Below are positions 24,725-37,600 of a stretch of DNA of 64,000 bases, in pieces (the first letter of the stretch is position 1; each line of letters opens with the position of its first letter). This DNA comes from Steinernema hermaphroditum (taxonomy: Eukaryota > Nematoda > Chromadorea > Rhabditida > Steinernematidae): NCBI GenBank assembly GCA_030435675.1, contig CM059625.1, positions 16,244,001 through 16,308,000 on the forward strand. The letters are read 5' to 3'. The notes beneath the pieces are model-generated. The model saw only the letters and a list, made by a program, of their open reading frames with translations, was not told where the DNA came from and did no database searches. The position numbers were made by a program, and so were the translations under genes.

Positions 24725-27700
24725 CGACCTCTAAAACCGTGGTCGGCTATCGCCGCTGAAAGCTGCTGCGGCCTGTGGGATGGTTCTGATCGGCGGAATA
24801 AATTTTTGGTTTAATGTTTTGTTGAGTGCCGCTCTTGCCCGTGAACGGGCACCAGCTCAAAGTGGAAATGACAGGCCGGGCAATGTGCTGGAAGTGTGTG
24901 TACCCACGGGCAATCGATGACATTGTTTGTTTTTGGTGTATGGCGTACATTTTGGGAACGATTTGCGCACTAATGTACGAACGAAGAAGCCATAGCACGA
25001 GAGGAGGACATGCATGGGCATCGGTTCGGTGAGCTACTCCGCCACCACTCTTCCTCAAGCGTTTTGACTAATGGGACCCGCTGGAGGGGCAACGAGAGGA
25101 GTGGGAGAAAAAGGCTGTGGGTTTCTCTAGGGGCCACTCGATGTAAGTATACAATTTTTTTACATGAATTGAGCGGAGGCCTGAAGCGGTGGTGATGGCA
25201 TGGAGGCCGTTGGCCTGCCGGCTGGCAGGTAAACAGGATGAGGCAAATTGTTAAACATAGTGTGAAACTTAAATTGAGACCCAGAAGACGCACATCGAGT
25301 AACATCCCCAAGGCGACTAGGCGGTCGCCATCGACAACAGCCAAGCCGGTGGGCTAATGAAGAAAGAGTCAGAAGAGGGAACTATGTATAAAGCCGACGT
25401 ACTTGCATAGAAACACGTAGAACAAAAGTAAGGGGAATTGTATTGCTTTGTATGTTGGAAAATGTCAGAGGGTCGGCGCCAATAAACAACGTTGTCTTTT
25501 ATTCTGCTTTTTGCTGGCCGTACGCCTCGCCGAATCCCCTTCGACAAGCCAGTGCACACTCCCACAGAGAGGCTCTAATGAAACGACGGAGTGCCAGCAA
25601 GGTTTCCGCAGCACTTACTTTTCACTGGCGCCGCTTTTGAATCGGAAATCACGTCACCCGCACCCCGCTGCCTTCGTTATCTATGTACATTTAAAACATA
25701 TGTAATTTAAATACACACAGACAGATCGCCAAGTCTTCCGACGACAACATCGGTTGACGGCATGATCGATCGGAGATCGTCACTGTCGGCAACGACAAGC
25801 AACCAAGTTCAGTCGGGGACCAGTTGATCAGGCGCGCAAGACGCTCGCGCACTGGTAAACGATCTGGGCGCCTTTTTTGGAGGCGGCCGAGGCAAAGACA
25901 AGGACACACCGGGGGTGCGAGGTGCTGCTGCGCGATGACGCAAATGATATCAGACAGACGGCGTCAGGTTAAACGGTGGCGCCGGTTCCTGCCTAATATC
26001 TTTCGCGCCGCTGTTTGCAATGTGTCGCAGCGGCAACATAAATACCCGTCAATCGGCCAAAAATAAAATAAACGCTTACGTAGGTAACGTGCACGATGCG
26101 ATCGCTGTTTGCACACGGTAGCCGTCCGACGTACGTCTTTCGATGCCAACTTATCACTTTTCATGTTCGGACAAGGTGATAAGGGTCAAGAAAATTGTAT
26201 TTTCACGCGTCGGTCATAAAGAAGTGCGTCAATTGGGAACAAGGAACAGAAGCGCCGAGATGGGTCAGATATGACATTTATCTATTGCTGCTTGCGGTCA
26301 TTGCTGTACTTATCCAATGTACCAGCTTCTCGGATACGTATTGAAAAAGGTAAGTTGTAGTCCCTCCACGTAACAATGCTAAAATTATGCGCCAGAAACA
26401 CGCGACTTTTAGTCCCTATTCGTAAATAAGCGCTCGAAAAATCCGATTTCTAACATGAACATCGCGTACGCCGCAACTTCTGAAGCGTGCCAAAAAGCAA
26501 AGCCGCGTTGCTGACCAAAACAACAATAACACGTCGAAGAGAGGGCGTGAGTGTGGGTGAACGCACAAAGCCGCCGGACAACGTGAAAGCAGCGTGGCGT
26601 GGCAACGTTGCTTGTTCTATGCTTGACGGGGTTACGGGTCCGTGGCACACAACAAAAACTTCATATTTTCCGGTCTAATCTGATCTATGCGCAGAAAGAC
26701 GAGGGGAAGTGGGAAGCAGAAGACGAACAAGACATAGACGTGTGCTTCTTTCTTTTCGGTGGCCAGACACTAGCCGAACATTTGATGCGATTAGTCCGAG
26801 AGCAAGGGAAGACACAGAGAAAACAACACATATATAACACTTTGAAAACAATCGAGACAACGCTTAGCGAACGCAAATTCGGAAAAAAAAACGCCAAAAC
26901 AATGGGCGTGTTGCTTGTTTGCGCGAGGTCCTATTTAGGCTAGGCAGACGAGCGGAAAAGATGTAAAAAGGCGCGGAAAGTGAAAATGCGCAGCTGCACC
27001 ACTAAGGAAACCTGTTTACAACGCGATGCCGGCGAACGTTCAGTTTCTCAGGTACACAAAGTACACCAAGAATGTTTACAGCTTTAACGCGTCCGTTCCC
27101 AAGTCAATTGTTATCGCGTTTTCTGGGAAACTCGGGTCCATTTCAACTCGCTGCCAGCCGCTCATAACAAGATTAAACACAGCAGAACGAACTGGACTTT
27201 CTCCTCCAGCTCTCTTTAGATGCTTGCCTTTCCCAAGAAGCGAGCGGGAGAGAGACGAAATTCGAGACTTATTGATGAGAACGTCAGCGAGGAAATGTCC
27301 GAGAAAATGTTATCACCATCGTTGCGAGCAGAAATAAAGACAACAAGTCGTCGACATTAACATTTTACGAGTTCGTTAGACGTGTAAACAGCCAATTGGA
27401 AGCGCGTTTTTAAAGATAAATTTATGGATTGATGGTGTTCGTCACGATCCGCTGACGTCATTTGCATAACGGGAATTTGTACATAGTTTAACGGCAGCTG
27501 TTAGGAACACCATTCAGCTCCTTTCAGCTGGTAGCGGGCGGAGGAATTAAGACATACTGTGGACATTAATCGCCGAGCACCTCATGCATATGCACGTGAA
27601 CCTAATTACCGCGGACGTGTCCTTTCTCAGCATCCCACATGTCACCTGAAATGGTGAACAATGTAGAGGTGAAAACACATAAATCTTCGATTGCCATGCA

Positions 27701-30700
27701 ACAACATGATAAGAGCTCATCATAGGAAGGAAGGCTAAAAGATAATAGAAGGAAGCTGTTTACGGGTAGGTCGTTTCGTAGGTGGTAGACAAACCATAAC
27801 GGATAGAGAGAGTGAAAATGTAGATAAAATCGAGCTGTTATCAGTGACAAATATGTTTTGAAGCCTATTCTAGCTGATGGGTCTGGAAAGTGAGCGATAG
27901 TATATTTAGTTGAGGATGGGAGAGTTCGACGAGATATGACGAAAAAGTGAGCGAGCGTAATGAGAAAGAGAGGGAGGCATAAACTGCCGTTGCAGAGTAG
28001 CCTCCGCTACTACTGCTGCTGCTGCTGCTACTGCTTCTGTCAATTGGTCAATTTAGCTCGTTTCCGCGACACGTACAACGTATTCGCCGTCGTCGACACC
28101 GTCCTTACGCGGGCACTGAAGCGCGAGCGCTCCCGTGGCTGAGCGTCTACTACTATCAGCCGAATATCATCTTAGCGCTTATCGTTGTCGGCGCCGATAG
28201 TCGCTGCTTTTTGAAAAAAGTGCCGATGTGATTCTTCCGCCCTTGAAGAGACAGAGAAGGCTGGGTACGCTGGGTTGGGTACGAATGCCGACAATGAAAT
28301 TGGCGTTCAAGGGGTGAGTCATTAGTGAAACGCCATAAATAGACTAGAAAATTAGTGAATTCAGTCGGTCAATAGGAGTTAATTCAATTAATTATGAATT
28401 GGGTGCCGAATTCGGGGGCCGTCATGCCATTGTGTGGGATAATGCAGTTACCAATCCAATTTTGACCAAAAAATGTCTGGCCATTCAAATGGAGTTTCAT
28501 ATCGCAATCCAGAAAAGTAGACACCATTGAATTGAAAGCTCATTATATAATTTGAGAAATTCACTCTTGCATATTACAAGCACATACTCATAGGCAAGTG
28601 CATCCAGGAACAATGAATGAGATGAGGAAACTGGAGCTGATTGCATCGAATATTAATGAGGCTGAAAATTGCTGAGGCCATCATCACAAATAACATAATA
28701 GTGTAATGGCAGACAATACTTATAGGATAGCACATGGTTTGGATATTGAATGTCTTTAGAAAATTGTGCTCATACCCAATGAAGTGGAATATAATGTGAT
28801 AGAATTTTAATGGACACCGAAACTCTGGGGAAGCTTTTTTATATCGATACAATGACAATTCGGAGCTGAGACAGTGGCCAGCGGCGGCCGCGACGACGAA
28901 TATCTGTGGTAAAATCTGATTTAGAGTGGAAAAAGGACAGAAGAAGCCCTCGAGGACATTCTTGTCCTTTGCAGGCGCAAATTGCCAATCGAAGAGTCTC
29001 ACCCTTATGGCCTCATAAATACGACACTTTTGCAATTAAGCGAACGCCTACGTGTCGTCCGCGGAAATATATTTCGCGCACTGCGAATAATTTGTAGAGT
29101 TGTAAATGGGATCGACGGGCAGTGTTAGGCATTTGTCGCTCTGCGAGTCGTTCACTTATGCCGCGCCGGCGGAGCAAAAATGCCGCGAGCAAGCAGCCAG
29201 AGGACAAGCGGAGGGGGTCTTGAGGGTGATGGAAGCAGCAGTAGCAGCAGCAGGACAAGCTTGTGTGGGGGGTTTGCGGCGCCCCGCGAACGGAAGAGAA
29301 GAAAAGACCACACTAGAGGGAGCCATTAAAAAGCGTGTGGCCTTCAATTTCGTATGTATCTCTCTTTGCCCGCTGCCGCGGCTGCTCATCTCCTCACCGC
29401 AACTCGCCGTCCGATAGTTATGAGCTCCCCGCGCTTCTCTGATTTTTCAAAAACAGCTGCATTTTACACTTGCCTATGCAAACGGATATAGTAGACTTCA
29501 CAATGCCGTGGCAGTTTAACATTCTGACGTAAGCTCTAAATCCGTCGCTTCCGCAAAGGTGACACAATCTGGCCCTCTCGCTTGCGTAACTCCGACGCCA
29601 TTGACGTGCCAAGTGAGTGAAACGAATTCTTGACTGCTAATTATATCGATTGCCGCTAACACCCACAATGACAACGGCAACAACTAACTACTACCTGCGG
29701 GCGACACTCGTACATAGGACGAACATGTCGAAAAGAGCATCCACCGTCAGAAGCGTCCGCTGAAAGGTGTCAGAATCTGACGACTACGCAGCGAAATGAG
29801 TGAAGAGGGTGCGCAAAGGGGAAGGAAGTTCCTGAAACCGATAAGCGCAGACATGCGAAATCCCGTAAGCCGGCAGGACATCGGAACTGCCTTCAATTAA
29901 AGTGGGGCGACGACTTAAGCGCGAACTCAGCACGGTTTCTGGCTCATTTAACGCGGACTTGAGGGGGAAATATGCCATCACCACACGAGGACCACCTCGT
30001 TTACGGGTTAGAGCTTCGGCCCTGACTGACGGGCTATGGCTATAGGTTGGTGTGGACGCCCTTTCGACGACTGCGGCACCCACCCGGTGAAGCCGAGCTA
30101 ATTAGTCGACCACCACCATCAGTACAGCGAAACATCGCAAGAGCACCGATGAGCGTATATATAGTATCACAAGAGCAAATTAGTTTCATGGACACAAAGA
30201 TCCGTCAGTGAGCGAAAGAGCAGCTTAGTTTTTTTGATCCGTTACCCGTCCTCTTCTAATCCCTGCACAAGTCAACTGATATGAAAACACGGTGGCGGTC
30301 ACCGGCTGATTGAACGGATGCCCGACAGCCGGCGCCGACCAGAAATAAAGTGATTACGTGGCCAGGTGTCATATAACACATAAAGTGCCATATAAATCAG
30401 AGTAAATTTCCGACTGTGGCGACAATCACTTTAAAAGGGCACGTGCGAAAGTGCTCGTGCGTGATCGCGGGAGCGGAAACTAATTTTAGCCTCTTTTCTT
30501 AGTGCGCGCGAGTTGGCTTTTCCGAATTCTCCCAGGGATCACCACCATTCGTCAGTGTTGTAAACCGTAAACCCGGCCCGGACGCAATTCACACAGCACA
30601 GACGATGGCCCGGCCGGTCGCTCACACTCATTCTCTCACATATACACACGCTGTTTGTGCTTTCCGACGGCCCGCAATCAAATCAAGTGAATGAATGTGG

Positions 30701-31586
30701 CTCTTCGCCTGTGATATAGGCAAAAGTAAAGAAGAAGACGAAGAAGAAGAAGAGGGGAGATTGCCGTCGCCGCCGCCAACCCGGCCCGGGTACATCGTCG
30801 GCTTCGCGACAACACATGCAAACGGGCATTCGGCGTGAACACGGGCCTTGAATATGTTTCGAATCTCGCCGAAAAACATGCCTTGAAGCTGACAAGTTTG
30901 TATGGCCGTCGAGAAAGCCGGCTGACGAGCGGGCGGGTGCGAGGTTGTTGGGAACATCGGAAGGGGCCACTTTTGAGGGTGAGAAAAAGCACTCGCCGCT
31001 TGGTTGACAGTTGAGGGAGATCGCCGTTTGTATATATCGCTTCAGCGGTGGTGCGGCGTCTTTACAAAAAAACGCTTCGCCTCGATCATTTATTTGCCCG
31101 CAAATCATACGTGGCTCCGAGAAGGATTGATGCAAACGGACTAATGACTCTGGACGCTTCAGCTCCAGAACTGGAACGAGCTCATCCAGTGCCGTTTCAG
31201 TCTAGTGCAGCATACATATATGTACATAATACATAGAACGCTGCAAGATGACAAATGACCAAATAGCGGAAAAAGGCACCGCAAGGGAGCACTCAAATCA
31301 AGCATGAAGAACTGCGGCAAGAGTTGGAAAATACACGCAACAACAAATGTGTTTGACGCTCGATGTAAATACGCAACAAATGAGCAAAGGAAGACCGAAA
31401 TTAGTAGAGACGCCAGGAAGTGGCAGTAGGAGGGAACAGGTTCCAAGGTGTAACAGTCTGGGACAGAGGCTAAATGAAGTAGGCTTGTCGGAATCAACAA
31501 ATTCAATAAAGAGTCCACGCACTATTGACGTTGAGTTGACGAGTATAACACTAATTGCTGGGCAGCGGGGTCGGCAAGCAGCTAAC
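24725..31586. other. Long non-coding stretch
   Basis: I see no supportable gene. Features noted are a (TGC)n run near 28012-28029, GAAGAAG runs near 30730-30755, and a compact TGACGTCA/ATTTGCAT composite at 27453-27467. Open frames in this stretch lack paired splice sites. Confidence 0.45.
27453..27467. promoter_or_regulatory. CRE half-overlapping a POU octamer-like site
   Basis: The palindrome TGACGTCA (CREB/ATF site) shares its last A with ATTTGCAT, a perfect octamer for POU-type homeodomain proteins. The exact composite in an otherwise gene-free stretch between the PMCA gene and the next exon is suggestive of an enhancer, but chance occurrence is possible. Confidence 0.3.
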
Positions 31587-31711
31587 CTGCCATAATGCTA
31601 AGACTGACGCGGATGATGATCGGACATCGGCAATGTGTAAAAAAGAACGCGCCGTGCCGCAATTGGCCAAATCGACGACGATGTCGAAGATGGCGCCTTC
31701 ACCTTCACCGA
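31587..31711 (-). CDS. Possible internal exon, gene unknown
   Basis: A minus-strand segment opens after a pyrimidine-rich acceptor (cattgcccctcggcag) and ends at TGGCAG|GTTAGC. One frame is open and protein-like (GEGEGAIFDIVVDLANCG, then ADVRSSSASVLALWQ). Third positions favour C and G. Neighbouring exons were not found, so both the gene and the frame are uncertain. Confidence 0.25.
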
Positions 31712-33835
31712 CTGCCGAGGGGCAATGAAGAGAGCAAGCGAGCAAGCAGGAAAAGAGCGAGGAATAGCCCGGGGAGAAGAGCGGCGAAAAGCACTTCGGA
31801 GGGTCTTCATCGGCACTTTGTGGCTTGGTCGAAGCCTCAAACGAGACAAGCTGTTTCTCGCTTCATATGCCAGAACTGATTGTACGTTCGATCGACCACT
31901 TTGCAATTTCCATGGTTGCCCGGGCGTTAGCAAACACGGCTGTGGAGGTTGCAATAACAGGATGCAAAGGACAATTGAAGAGCAGTAAAACTTTTAATAT
32001 TTATTTTATTCCGAATTGCACACGCACAATTCGATTTCATCGACTTCCGTTTCGCAGCGTTTCTCTGCAATTACGCTTTTGCCCAAAGGCCTATAAAATG
32101 TGCGTTTGCTTCTGCTGGTGCAACGCATAAATATAAACAGAGCCAGTGGCGAATTTTACCGGAAGACGTCCGTTACACATGGACCGGGCCACCTCGCTGC
32201 GAACGTCGCGCTTCGCTGAGCCATCACAATCTCTCTTCCCGTCTGGCCTCATATCAGCTTTATTTATATGCGCGCATAAAGAGGAACCGCAAAATGACTG
32301 ATAGACGATGCGGGCCGAAGTGAAAGCGAGTGACTCGTCCACCAACCAAAAAGGGGCCAACTTCTCGTGGAAAAGCGTCAATATGGCGGCGGCGAAAGTG
32401 AGCTAAGCGTTGCCATAAATCATTTAGGCGGGTGCGCTTTTTTATTGAGCACACAACAGTTAGGCAAGACGGAGAAGGCAAAAAAAAAGAAGAGGAAAAG
32501 GCATTCGCCAGCTCGTCCTCCTTTACGATAAACTCTTTTTGAGGATTGCTGAGAGTTGGATTTCGTCTCAACGCCTGCTTCCATTTCCATGAATATCTGA
32601 AAAACAGTCGTAACATCAAAGTTGTTTGTGCGGAAGTGGGAGGTCAAAAAAACGAAGCGAGACACCGCTTCCTCGGGCCTGAGTCACTCTTTCTGATTCA
32701 GCAGTTCTTCCGCTCGAAGGAACCGGTTATCAATGGGGGGAAGGAGCTTTTACCTGGTTTTGTAAATAAACACTTGACTAGATATGAGAGGCACTAATCG
32801 GATGCATATTCAAGACGTACACTATTATAGATGACAAAGCTGTTTTAAAATAAGCAGGTCTTTCGTATTGCAATCAAGCACTTGACCAGCTTTGATCTAA
32901 TTGATCAACTCATGTGGGTTGACCCAGGCCTGAGAGAGCGGTTGATCAGAAGATGTCATCAGCGCGTTTTATATACAACACTTAGGCCGTGCTTTATGCG
33001 GATGTGTCGGCAACGCCAATTTCTAAGAGCCACTGGCTCAGGAACTGTCCCGCTTATGTAAACAAACACTTGACCAGCATTGAGCCGATCGGATCTTAAG
33101 GCTTTGACTGCTCTTCGATCTGATGACGACGAGGGATCTCGAAAACTCATAAACTTGTGTGATATCAGACACAGATGTGAGTATTGTTTCATATGCTTCT
33201 AGTGGTTGCAATGTGACTTGAAAACGATGATCACTCACTGGATCAAGGGAAATCTCTTGGCCCACGGCCAATACAGCATGTAGATGAAGCGTGAATAAAA
33301 ATCTACCGGATTGGACTCTTCCTGTGAGTACTGACAACGTGATGAGGCATCTTCAAGACTCGTAAAATCATTTGATATACGACACATAGACGCTGTTTTA
33401 TGCGGCCGCATCGGCGACGCAGGTGTCGCAATCAGCAAAACCGAGGCGAAACGGGGCACTGCCGCGACGGGAAGCGAACTTTTATCATTTACATATGTAC
33501 GCTGATGTCGTGACGGCGGCGCACAACAGCCACCGCGACGATTCATCACATCACCAAGAAAAACAACAACAAAATGAACGACCGCGATCAGCCGATGGCG
33601 GACCGGAGCGGTGATCGAGGGAGACTACACCGGAGGGAGGGCATTTAAATGCAAGTTGAGTGGACAGTTTCAGCCTTGGCTCTTGATGCTCTTCACTTGT
33701 TCCGCGCGCATTTATGCATTGCCGAAAACGGTTGTTGACGTACATGGTGGCCTTGAAATGATTCCATCGCATCTACGTAGATCGTAAAGACACTTACGTC
33801 GGATGAAGGAGGTGATTTTGGCGATTCTTTACGAG
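31712..33835. other. Intergenic, with faint dispersed repeats
   Basis: No gene supported. Two pairs of diverged similar phrases occur: around 32760 and 33058 (aaacacttgac-agat-like) and around 32965 and 33370 (tatatac-acacttag...tttatgcgg-like), suggesting an old, decayed tandem duplication. Confidence 0.35.
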
Positions 33836-33958
33836 CTAGATGACGATATACCCCTTGCTGAGCAGGATGAACAGCGCCAAGCAGATGGTGATAATCGTCA
33901 GCGCGACGATCATGATCCATTCGAGCGCGATCGGTTTGTGTTGCTCGATAAGAGGCAT
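33836..33958 (-). CDS. 40-residue single-pass membrane micropeptide
   Basis: A minus-strand frame starts ATG at 33958 and ends TAG at 33836. It reads MPLIEQHKPIALEW followed by a hydrophobic helix of about 24 residues (IMIVALTIITICLALFILL) and a short SKGYIVI tail. Codon third positions are overwhelmingly C or G, matching the PMCA gene, while the overlapping frames are not biased this way, which argues for real coding. An acceptor-like ccttag lies 22 nt before the ATG, and a strong donor (CCGAC|GTAAGTG) lies about 39 nt after the stop, consistent with a 3' UTR intron. Upstream in-frame residues are basic (RHRRAA). The layout resembles small membrane regulators such as the sarcolamban/phospholamban class, but no sequence match is claimed. 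It could instead be the last coding exon of a larger membrane protein. Confidence 0.5.
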   Translation of the reverse strand: MPLIEQHKPIALEWIMIVALTIITICLALFILLSKGYIVI

Positions 33959-34568
33959 CGCAGCCCGTCTGTGACGCGTTGGCCTAAGGTAGTGCGTAGC
34001 CGAGGTTGTCGGAACGGCAAATCCGAACCTACCGACACCAGTCTCCGTGTGTTGTTAATTTCGGTTAGACGTTGAGCATTTCATTTGACAGAGCGCCCAG
34101 ATGTCAAGGCTTTTCCACGCTGCTGCAGCTACAATTAATCAACGTGTCATCTTCGGACATATGTCTTTGAACCGGTGGCCAGCACCGGCAACCGGGGCTT
34201 TCCCAAACAAACGAGCGGAACGCCTTGTTTATGCATAACGTATGTAATACAGGAGCCCGCGAGTGGCAAGAAAAATCGCGGTGTCTACCAATCATCGGAC
34301 GCAGAAATGAATAATTTTCCAAATGGAGCGGCCGCAGCGGACTCCAAGAAGCATTGCATGACCCGGTATCATAAGGTGCACCGCAACCGCGACGACGACA
34401 AAACAATGCGTTCCATTTTCTCATCTAACAAATTGTACTCCTCAAGAAGAAATGTACTTTTGGCAATTACTTGACCAGTGGAGAGCAAGCTGGAGAGGGA
34501 TTCCGGCGTGTCTTATCAAATTCGACCGATTTTATATAATTATTTACGCGGGCGCCGCTCATTCGCAA

Positions 34569-34673
34569 TTACTTGAAAATTGAATCTGTCTCCTTGTGGA
34601 CGTTGAACAGCTTCATCAGGTCACCATAGTGTGCTCGATTCACCCAAACACAATTAAACTGGCGGCAGCAAGA
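34569..34673 (-). CDS. Terminal exon of an unidentified minus-strand gene
   Basis: After a strong acceptor (gacaatttttgttttag) a phase-0 exon codes for 34 residues, starting SCCRQFNCVWVNRAHYGDL and ending HKETDSIFK, then TAA. Codon third positions favour C and G. The cysteine cluster at its start could be a palmitoylation site following a last membrane helix, as in receptor tails, but this is a guess. Upstream exons on the minus strand (higher coordinates) were not recognised. It might pair with the micropeptide exon 0.6 kb away as an alternative 3' end. Confidence 0.45.
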   Translation of the reverse strand, partial: SCCRQFNCVWVNRAHYGDLMKLFNVHKETDSIFK

Positions 34674-37600
34674 CTAAAACAAAAATTGTCACATAAACCA
34701 TGTAAATGAGTCCTGCTGGCTGTTGTCCTTTATGAACGATGGATGCAAAGAAGGGAAGCAGCAACAATTTAGCAGTTGAGCGGGGGGATAGATAAGCAGG
34801 GCTTAGTGAACCTCCGCTAAGTCGTTACGCGCATCACTAAGCACAACCGATTTACTCAAGTACAACGCGTGGAACGCACCGACCTGACCGCATGCAGTGC
34901 ACGCTGCTGTCCTAGTCGGCAACGTGATGATTGCCGGGCCAAAAGGCAATAAATGAAATCTTGAAACGCTGTAAATGAGACATTTACGGCTTGAAGAAGC
35001 GGAAATTTAAGCTTCGGTGCATGGTATTAATGTGGGGAAGCAAAAACAAATAAACGCGCAGTTGTAAGGGCCTAGGAATGGGTGACCTCCAGGAAGCCAT
35101 CATACCGAAAGTGTCCTTTTTGCGAAACGAAGGGTATTTCAAGCTAGGAGAGGCTTTAAGTGCATAAAAAAATGCTTTCATTCGATGATTTTGGATGAAT
35201 TTCAATGCGGAATGTTCTGGTTATCTATTTCTAAATTTGTTCACGATTATTTGCCATGGAAAACTTTTCACTCGAGATAAGAAGTAACCAGTGATCTGAC
35301 CAAGTGTGAGCATGCTAAATTGTCGCTGACCAGCGCTAAATACGAACCATGCTGTCTAGACAATACGCTTTTTTAGTGCTTAGGTATCATGTTCTTTAAA
35401 CATCGCGCAAAGTATTTCATAGTTTCTGCCAAAGACGGTCTTTTTCACGCTGAAAAACCAGCGGCTTACGTCACTACCGCATGGACACCTATCCTACCGA
35501 TTCAGGTCTTAGACCCTCGCCAAATTTCTTATTTGATAACTGTGTTACTATTTAAGTAATATTGACCTCTTCGAACGAAAAGCAATGAGCACTTTGATTG
35601 AATGTTTTGCCATTTCCAAATATATCACTTGCATCGCTTCTTCGACATGTTCCCATGTCACGGCGACCGACTAATCCAATGCAATCCTTATGCCTATTCT
35701 GAGATTGTGCAAAAACTTGCACTCTTAATGAAATTTCGGTCCATAACATAAAATCGGCTAGCGGGGCCTTAAGTGGAGCGCGCACACGAAGAGCAACAAG
35801 CGAGGGTCGGAAGGCGCAATGGTAGCACAAAGCGAAGCGAAATGTGAATGCCGTTCTCAAACCGAGGGAACGTCCGAATTCCGGAAGTAGAAGTAATGGA
35901 ACTGGGTGGCAAAAAGAAAACATTACCCAGTCGTCGGTGTCGAAGGGAAATGCGATTTGGCGTGTGATTTAGGATCCGGTTTCTGCCAGTTTCCCATAAA
36001 GATGGACATGTCAATTAACGGTTTGTATGAAAATTGGTAGATCATCTATCTGGCCTCTAACGTTCTCACTGCCGATGAGAACTTAATCAAAGTGGTTTTC
36101 TCTGTTTTTATAACCCTACCATGAGCGAACAGCGAGAAGTCTAGCGGCGTTTTGCGCCTCGCAACTCATTTCTTATTGACAATTAAGACGGCTTAGGCAC
36201 ACGCGCAGCTGATCAGTTAATGACATTCGGCTTGGGCGTGGCTCTGTGGCCCGTACATTGGAAACACCGTAATGAAGATGCGTTGTCAATATAGCAAAAC
36301 CGAAAACACCGAATTGTGAGTTATAAACAGAACAGCCCTGAAGATGGCTTGAAAGGCATCCAAGGAGTATTATCTTATATTACAAGCAAGCAGTTGATAA
36401 TGCGTCAACAGAATCAAAGATTTATCGCTTAAAAGGAATAACAACAGGTGCAGCGTATCTTAATTATGACGATCAGGGTGACTTGTTCAATTTCTGGAAG
36501 CCGACCGCACAGGTGAAAACGCATACTGTATCTCAATAACAACCCTGATCGGATACGATAGCTCGTATAAATAGGTTCCGTTTCTTATCGCCAAACATTC
36601 TGCTTTATTTCTCTGTAGCCTAGGCGAATATATTTACACAAGCAACCGTTTCCTATCTATAAAGAGATTTTGCTTAGAGCCTATCACATTTTAGGGTATG
36701 ACCCCTATAATAAGATGACCCAGTCGTGTAAGCATAACTGTGGTGTATGTCCTGGCGCCCTAATTCTTGAAACCCCTCTTTAATAATTTACCATCGTTTC
36801 ACTCGAACTCATCTTTCGATTCAACGAGCGGACACAAAGCACACAACAAGCGTTCAAAGAAGATTTTTTCTAACACCAAGTAGCCTTTAGGCTTTTGAAA
36901 TGCGTCATACAGATGCGAACTATCGGCAATTGCCCACTGCCCTTTCCTGTGCAAAGTGCGCCCTTGACGTATGAACGCTATTGAGAAGTCGCAATTATCT
37001 GCATGAACACGAAACGAAATTTAGTGTCGTGGATCTCGAATGGTTTGCTGGTAAACTGGGATTACGGTAGAAGAGAGTCCTTTACGGTTTAAGTTTTTTT
37101 TTGTGTTACTGTATCTTTCTATTATCGAGCAATACCATCCTGTTTCACCTGAGTTATCTTTGTGAATTAACAGCATTACGTCGTGTACGACACTGCACAA
37201 AGAGACAGTATCATACCGGAATCGTCTGCTATCTTCTATCTTCGGCGTAGGGAACAGTGTCAGAGTCAACGACTGCAGTTTCGTTAGTTTGCGTAAGCCT
37301 CGGGGGGCAAAGTGCTGACTTCGGTAGAATCGTAGGCAGTGGAACGCAGCAGCGATCTTAGCAGTTTCCAGGGGCAACGAGAACGATGCATGGCTTGTAC
37401 AAAAACAGTTCGCAGTGCGAAGAAGTCAATGAAAAGTAAGAAGGATGCTCCAATTACTCCTACACAGCCTTCAGTCATGCTTGTTGCTCACTTTGGTTGC
37501 TAGGGCAATCGGTTGGCTTTCATACTTATTAGTTGTGGATTTTAACCGTTTGGATTCCCTCTTCTCATTCTGGATGGTGTAACTATCTAGTGATTGCTCA

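Noticed and set aside
30683..31135. 150-codon minus-strand frame
   Set aside because: Composition-driven, contains a GAA-repeat poly-Phe run, and has no start context, splice sites or domain.
37284..37478. 64-codon minus-strand frame with signal-like N-terminus
   Set aside because: No cysteine pattern, splice sites or promoter; kept only as a note in the intergenic entry.
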